NCBI GenBank assembly: GCA_030698645.1
Contig: JAUYMV010000185.1
Coordinates: 1-8,060 of the forward strand
Source of the DNA: Mesorhizobium sp.
GTDB taxonomy: Bacteria > Pseudomonadota > Alphaproteobacteria > Rhizobiales > Rhizobiaceae
Reading direction: 5' to 3'
DNA: 8,060 bases
Shown: positions 5,307-8,060 of the stretch, in pieces
How the letters are laid out: every line of letters begins with the position of its first letter
Position numbering within the stretch: position 1 is the first letter of the stretch
The notes under the pieces: generated by a model
The model's input: only the letters and a program-made list of their open reading frames with translations
Told to the model about the DNA's origin: nothing
Database searches by the model: none
Position numbers and translations under genes: made by a program

Positions 5307-6917
5307 TCAGTTCTGCTGGCTGCCGGCGGCGGTCGTCTGGTCCGAAACGGCCTTCATGTCGGCTTTCTCGCCCTCGCCCGTCGTCTCGGGAACCTTGAAG
5401 ACCTGTCCCGGCCAGATCTTGTCCGGATTGGAGATCTGGTCCTGGTTGGCGAGATAGATGGTCGAATAGCGCACGCCCATGCCATAGACCCGGCGCGAAA
5501 TGCGCCACAGCGTATCGCCGCGGCGGATGATGACGGCGCTGTCCACGGATTGCAAGGCCGGTGCGGTGATCGCCGGCGCCCCGGCGCCCAGCGTGACGCT
5601 CGGCGCGGGAACGATGACCTCAGGGGCGGCGGCGGCTTCGACGACAGGCTGCGCCGGTGCGACGGCCGTGTCGGTTCCGACAGGCTTCGTTCGGGCGGCG
5701 GTTTCGGCCGGCTGGTCAGCGGCGGCCACGGTTTCCGTCGGCTTCGGAGCGGTAGCTTCGGCCGGCTGAGCCGAGGAATCCGTATTCGGAGCGGTTGCTT
5801 CGCTCGAAGCCACCGCCGCGACCGACTGGCCGGCTTCACGCTCGAACGGCACTGCCGCGCGCGCGATGACCTTGATGCCATCCGGCGCCACGAGATCGGC
5901 GCGGATGATGTAGCCGCCCACCGGGAGTTCGCGCAACGCCTCGACCAGGAAGCGCCCGCCATCCGACGCCTTGGTCTCGCCCAGCAGCAGGTCGTTGGCA
6001 TAGACACGCACGATGCTGCCGGCCTCGGCGACCCCGGCGACGAAAACCTTGTTGCCCTCGATCTCGACCGCCTCGACCTTGATAACCGGCCCGGCGGCAG
6101 GCTTGGCGGCCGGCGCGAGCTGGGTTGCGGGCGCCGGATCCGGCTTCACGGCAGGGTCCGCGGCGGCCACCGCGGGGGTCTCGGGCGCAGCGGCGGCAGG
6201 AGCGGCTGGTCCGCCGGCCTGTGGCGCGACGGGCTCGGGAACGGTGATCAGCTTGCTCGGCTGACCCGGCTGCTCGACCAGCGCAAGGACCTGTCCGCTG
6301 GCGGTTTCGGGGATGGAAACCACCGCCGTCTCCGGCGACATGGCGATGACATTCGCATCGGTCGTCGAGCGCAGCACGATCTGGTAGTCGCCCGGCTTCA
6401 GCGGATCGTCCAGAACCACCGCGAAATCGCCCTGCGGACCGGCGGCGGTCAGGCCAATGACTTTCGATCCGGTCAGGATCTCGACCTTGGCATTGCGAGC
6501 CGCCTTGCCGGCGATGACGATGGAGCCGCCAGATTCGACGCGGACGACATCGAAGGTCGGCGCAATGATGGCGGCGGGCGCGGCAGGTGCATCGACCACA
6601 GGCGTGGCTGGCGCAGGCGTGGCTGGCGCAGCCGCGGCGGGCGCGGGAGTGACATCCGCGGCGGGCGGAGCAGCGGCGGGCGTGATCGCGGCCGGCGCGG
6701 GCGTGGCCGGCGCCGAAGTCACGGGCGCCGCCGGTTCGACGCGGCCGGCCTTCGGCTCGGCGGGGTTCGGTTCGGAGGGGGGGCTCGGCAGGGATGCGAG
6801 CGTTGCCGGGGGATCGATCAGGAATCGGTCCAGCGCGCCGGTCACATAGGCTGCTCCCACCGCAGCCGCCGACCCGCCGACGACGACCAGAAGCGCCTTG
6901 AGAGGAGTCCAGATCAT
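5307..6917 (-). CDS. Membrane-anchored Ig-like/LysM-domain protein
   Basis: This is a cell-envelope protein of 536 residues that probably binds peptidoglycan from the periplasmic side. A hydrophobic segment at about 5-27 (LKALLVVVGGSAAAVGAAY) lacks a clear cleavage site and looks like a membrane anchor. An alanine/proline-rich linker covers about 36-120. Two beta-rich Ig-like stretches follow, at about 122-202 and 279-358; both carry an I/V-A-G-x-A turn, a K/R-V-x-V-like strand and a late G-x-Y/G-Y strand. Further Ala/Pro/Thr-rich linkers lie at about 203-278 and 365-460. The C-terminal LysM domain is at 465-510 (RRGDTLWRIS to IWPGQVFKVP). The tail is polar. I chose the ATG at 6915-6917 because GGGGAA lies 9 bases upstream and the protein then begins with the anchor. 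Longer starts run through arginine-rich sequence into the divergent LOG gene. No enzymatic domain is visible. Exact role unknown. Confidence 0.85.
   Translation of the reverse strand: MIWTPLKALLVVVGGSAAAVGAAYVTGALDRFLIDPPATLASLPSPPSEPNPAEPKAGRVEPAAPVTSAPATPAPAAITPAAAPPAADVTPAPAAAAPATPAPATPVVDAPAAPAAIIAPTFDVVRVESGGSIVIAGKAARNAKVEILTGSKVIGLTAAGPQGDFAVVLDDPLKPGDYQIVLRSTTDANVIAMSPETAVVSIPETASGQVLALVEQPGQPSKLITVPEPVAPQAGGPAAPAAAAPETPAVAAADPAVKPDPAPATQLAPAAKPAAGPVIKVEAVEIEGNKVFVAGVAEAGSIVRVYANDLLLGETKASDGGRFLVEALRELPVGGYIIRADLVAPDGIKVIARAAVPFEREAGQSVAAVASSEATAPNTDSSAQPAEATAPKPTETVAAADQPAETAARTKPVGTDTAVAPAQPVVEAAAAPEVIVPAPSVTLGAGAPAITAPALQSVDSAVIIRRGDTLWRISRRVYGMGVRYSTIYLANQDQISNPDKIWPGQVFKVPETTGEGEKADMKAVSDQTTAAGSQQN
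6601..6630. repeat. Exact 15-base tandem duplication in the LysM-protein linker
   Basis: The 15-base unit GGCGTGGCTGGCGCA occurs twice, at 6601-6615 and 6616-6630, with no mismatch. It keeps the reading frame and encodes repeated A-P-A-T-P residues (about 96-105) in the Ala/Pro-rich linker. This looks like slippage in a length-tolerant spacer. Confidence 0.8.
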
Positions 6918-7030
6918 GATTCCACGTTCCCCAGCATTTCTAGCGGCATAACCTGTTTTTCCCGGGCCTACAAGAAAAACGCCCGATCCGCCCTTGACCG
7001 GAGATACCGGGGCAATAAGCAATCGGTTCC
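6918..7030. other. Divergent intergenic region between LysM and LOG genes
   Basis: These 113 bases must carry promoters for both directions. On the plus strand the best -35-like hexamer is TTGACC (6994-6999), but no convincing -10 box follows; TAAGCA (7016-7021) is the nearest at 16 bases. No strong Shine-Dalgarno sequence precedes the LOG ATG at 7031. The minus-strand promoter candidate is listed separately. Confidence 0.5.
6945..6973 (-). promoter_or_regulatory. Candidate promoter for the LysM-protein gene
   Basis: On the minus strand, TTGTAG (6973-6968) and TATGCC (6950-6945) are 17 bases apart. The TATGCC end lies about 27 bases before the ATG. Each hexamer keeps only about half of the consensus, but spacing and position are right. 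The region also holds GTTTTTC (6955-6961) and its complement GAAAAAC (6974-6980). Confidence 0.3.
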
Positions 7031-7642
7031 ATGAACACGATTCGATCCGTCTGCGTATACTGCGGTTCCTCGCCTGGTCGCGGCGACATCTATCTGCAGG
7101 CCGGACATGCGCTCGGGCGTGCGCTCGCCGAATCCGGGCTTCGGCTGGTCTATGGCGGCGGCACAAAGGGCATCATGGGCGCGGTCGCCGGGGGCGCGTT
7201 GGAGAATGGCGGCAAGGTGTCGGGCATCATCCCGCGTTTCCTCATGAACAAGGAAGCAACCGAAGCCGCGCTCGGACGCCTCGACGATCTGATCGTCACC
7301 GAGGACATGCATGAGCGCAAGCACATGATGTTCGAGAAATCCGACGCCTTTGTGGCGCTTCCCGGCGGCATCGGCACGGTCGAGGAGATCGTCGAAATCA
7401 TGACATGGGCGCAACTCGGGCGCCACCGCAAGCCGATCGTGTTCGCCAATATCGCCGGCTTCTGGGACCCGATGCTGATGCTGATCGACCACATGAGGGC
7501 AGAGGGCTTCGTTCACACGGCGCACCTCGTCCAGCCGCTGGTCGTGGATACGGCCGAGGGCATCGTTCCGGCGATCCTGGCGGCGGTCGCGGCGGCAGGC
7601 GTCTCCGCCGAGGGCGATCCGGCTGTCATCGAACGGTTATAA
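7031..7642 (+). CDS. LOG-family (TIGR00730-type) nucleotide 5'-monophosphate phosphoribohydrolase
   Basis: This is a small cytosolic Rossmann-fold enzyme of the LOG/YvdD group, whose studied members release the base from (cytokinin) nucleoside 5'-monophosphates. The 203-residue length is normal. The N-terminus VCVYCGSSPG (7-16) and YGGGTKGIMG (41-50) are the nucleotide-binding loops. MHERKHMM (93-100) carries the conserved Arg96 and Lys97. The signature PGGIGTVEE (111-119) holds the catalytic glutamate region. The start matches the usual family N-terminus, although no good ribosome binding site is visible, so a short or leaderless 5' end is possible. Whether the true substrate is a cytokinin nucleotide or an ordinary purine or pyrimidine nucleotide cannot be told from sequence. 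It is often annotated wrongly as lysine decarboxylase. It is divergent from the LysM gene, and a probable metal-transporter gene follows after 20 bases. Confidence 0.92.
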   Translation: MNTIRSVCVYCGSSPGRGDIYLQAGHALGRALAESGLRLVYGGGTKGIMGAVAGGALENGGKVSGIIPRFLMNKEATEAALGRLDDLIVTEDMHERKHMMFEKSDAFVALPGGIGTVEEIVEIMTWAQLGRHRKPIVFANIAGFWDPMLMLIDHMRAEGFVHTAHLVQPLVVDTAEGIVPAILAAVAAAGVSAEGDPAVIERL

Positions 7643-7662
7643 ATCGCCGGCAACGGTGCGCG

Positions 7663-8060
7663 ATGGACACACGATCGAGCACGCCGAGCGGCAGGACGGT
7701 CTTTGACGACGACAGCACCGGTCTGGTCTTTCGCTTCAGTTTCGGACCGGACGGCGCGCGCATCGCCGATGGTCCTGACACCGTCTGGACCTGGAAGAGC
7801 TATTCGCTCACCGATGCGCGCGCGCGGCGCACGCTCGAACTGAGTGCAACGCTTCCGGACGCGGCAAGGGCGTCGGTGCTGTCCGGATCGGTTGCATGCC
7901 ATATCGATTTCGACGAGGGCTGGGTCTACGGCGAGACGCCCGACATTCGGCACGAACACTACAGCGAAACCCGCGAGGTCGGCTATTTCCGGTTTGCGTA
8001 TGACAATACGACCTTGATCAGTGGCCGGAGGCATCCGCTGCGATCGGTCGAGGCAATCAA
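7663..8060 (+). CDS. Probable CorA/ZntB-type metal ion transporter, N-terminal part (3' partial)
   Basis: An open frame of 132 codons starts with ATG at 7663, 20 bases after the LOG stop, and runs off the right edge without a stop. Its third-position G/C bias is like that of its neighbours. The translation begins MDTRSSTPSGRTVFDDDSTG. It contains VWTWKSYSLTDARARRTLE (about 41-59), LPDAARASVLSG (64-75), GWVYGETPD (86-94) and, near the edge, TTLISGRRHPLRSVEAI. The order tryptophan-rich strand, 'D..AR..LE..LP..AR..L', then 'L(I/V)(S/T).RRHPL.S.E' is what I associate with the cytoplasmic funnel domain of CorA/ZntB transporters in alphaproteobacteria. The decisive parts, the two C-terminal membrane helices and the GMN motif, lie outside the window. 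The coding call is firm; the family is a recognition from memory with moderate confidence. It is probably co-transcribed with the LOG gene. Confidence 0.65.
   Translation, partial: MDTRSSTPSGRTVFDDDSTGLVFRFSFGPDGARIADGPDTVWTWKSYSLTDARARRTLELSATLPDAARASVLSGSVACHIDFDEGWVYGETPDIRHEHYSETREVGYFRFAYDNTTLISGRRHPLRSVEAI

Noticed and set aside
5292..5330. GCCGCCGG ... CCGGCGGC inverted repeat around the LysM stop codon as a terminator
   Set aside because: The arms are 23 bases apart, one lies inside the coding sequence, and no T-run follows. Such G/C repeats are common by chance in this DNA.
6601..6630. Tandem 15-base repeat as a CRISPR or mobile-element trace
   Set aside because: Only two adjacent in-frame copies, no spacers and no flanking element genes. 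It is slippage within a low-complexity linker.
6955..6980. GTTTTTC / GAAAAAC inverted repeat as a terminator
   Set aside because: It lies between divergent starts, where no terminator is expected. The 7-base A/T-rich arms with a 12-base loop make a weak hairpin and may be chance.
5550..7034. A 494-codon plus-strand frame opposite the LysM gene
   Set aside because: The translation is an arginine/glycine-rich low-complexity string produced by reading the Ala/Pro-rich linkers backwards. The minus strand has a real anchor and LysM domain.
6918..7166. N-terminal extension of the LysM protein to an ATG at 7166
   Set aside because: The 83 extra residues are arginine-rich shadow sequence of the divergent LOG gene and would bury the membrane anchor. 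The ATG at 6917 has a ribosome binding site.
6968..7525. A 185-codon minus-strand frame opposite LOG, and a similar one at 7513-8034
   Set aside because: The plus-strand genes carry family signatures or coding-like sequence in the opposing frame. These frames have no recognisable features.

Overview
The window is high-G+C DNA with a strong G/C bias at third codon positions. Gene content and protein style point to an alphaproteobacterium, most likely Hyphomicrobiales (the Rhizobiales group): an adjacent psd-pssA pair, an Atm1-type half transporter, and a LysM protein with an alanine/proline-rich linker. This placement is inference from recognised families, not from a search. Seven genes are well supported and an eighth runs off the right edge. 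No tRNA, rRNA, CRISPR array, insertion sequence or phage gene is visible.

Layout, left to right. (1) 2-1336 (+): the C-terminal acyl-ACP synthetase part of an Aas-like enzyme, open at the left edge. (2) Facing it, on the minus strand and read right to left: an ArsR-family regulator (4907-5239), an Atm1-type ABC exporter (2992-4875, probably from a TTG start), phosphatidylserine decarboxylase psd (2203-2901) and phosphatidylserine synthase pssA (1370-2200). psd and pssA are 2 bases apart. arsR and the exporter are 31 bases apart. A bulged hairpin lies in the 90-base gap between exporter and psd. (3) A membrane-anchored LysM protein (5307-6917, minus) lies upstream of arsR. (4) Divergent from it, on plus, are a LOG-family nucleotide phosphoribohydrolase (7031-7642) and, 20 bases later, the N-terminal part of a probable CorA/ZntB-type metal transporter (7663 to the edge).

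How the genes work together. PssA and Psd are consecutive steps from CDP-diacylglycerol and serine to phosphatidylethanolamine. Aas re-acylates lyso-phosphatidylethanolamine, so the left 2.9 kb is a phosphatidylethanolamine synthesis and repair cluster. The regulator-exporter pair looks like a separate unit. The regulator is cysteine-rich, and a 22-base inverted repeat with perfect 8-base arms lies just upstream of its start, which suggests thiol or metal(loid)-responsive control of an Atm1-type exporter. The LysM protein belongs to the cell envelope.

Most of the window is ordinary chromosomal housekeeping sequence. The regulator-exporter unit with its putative operator is the part most worth a second look. 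I see no wholly novel system.
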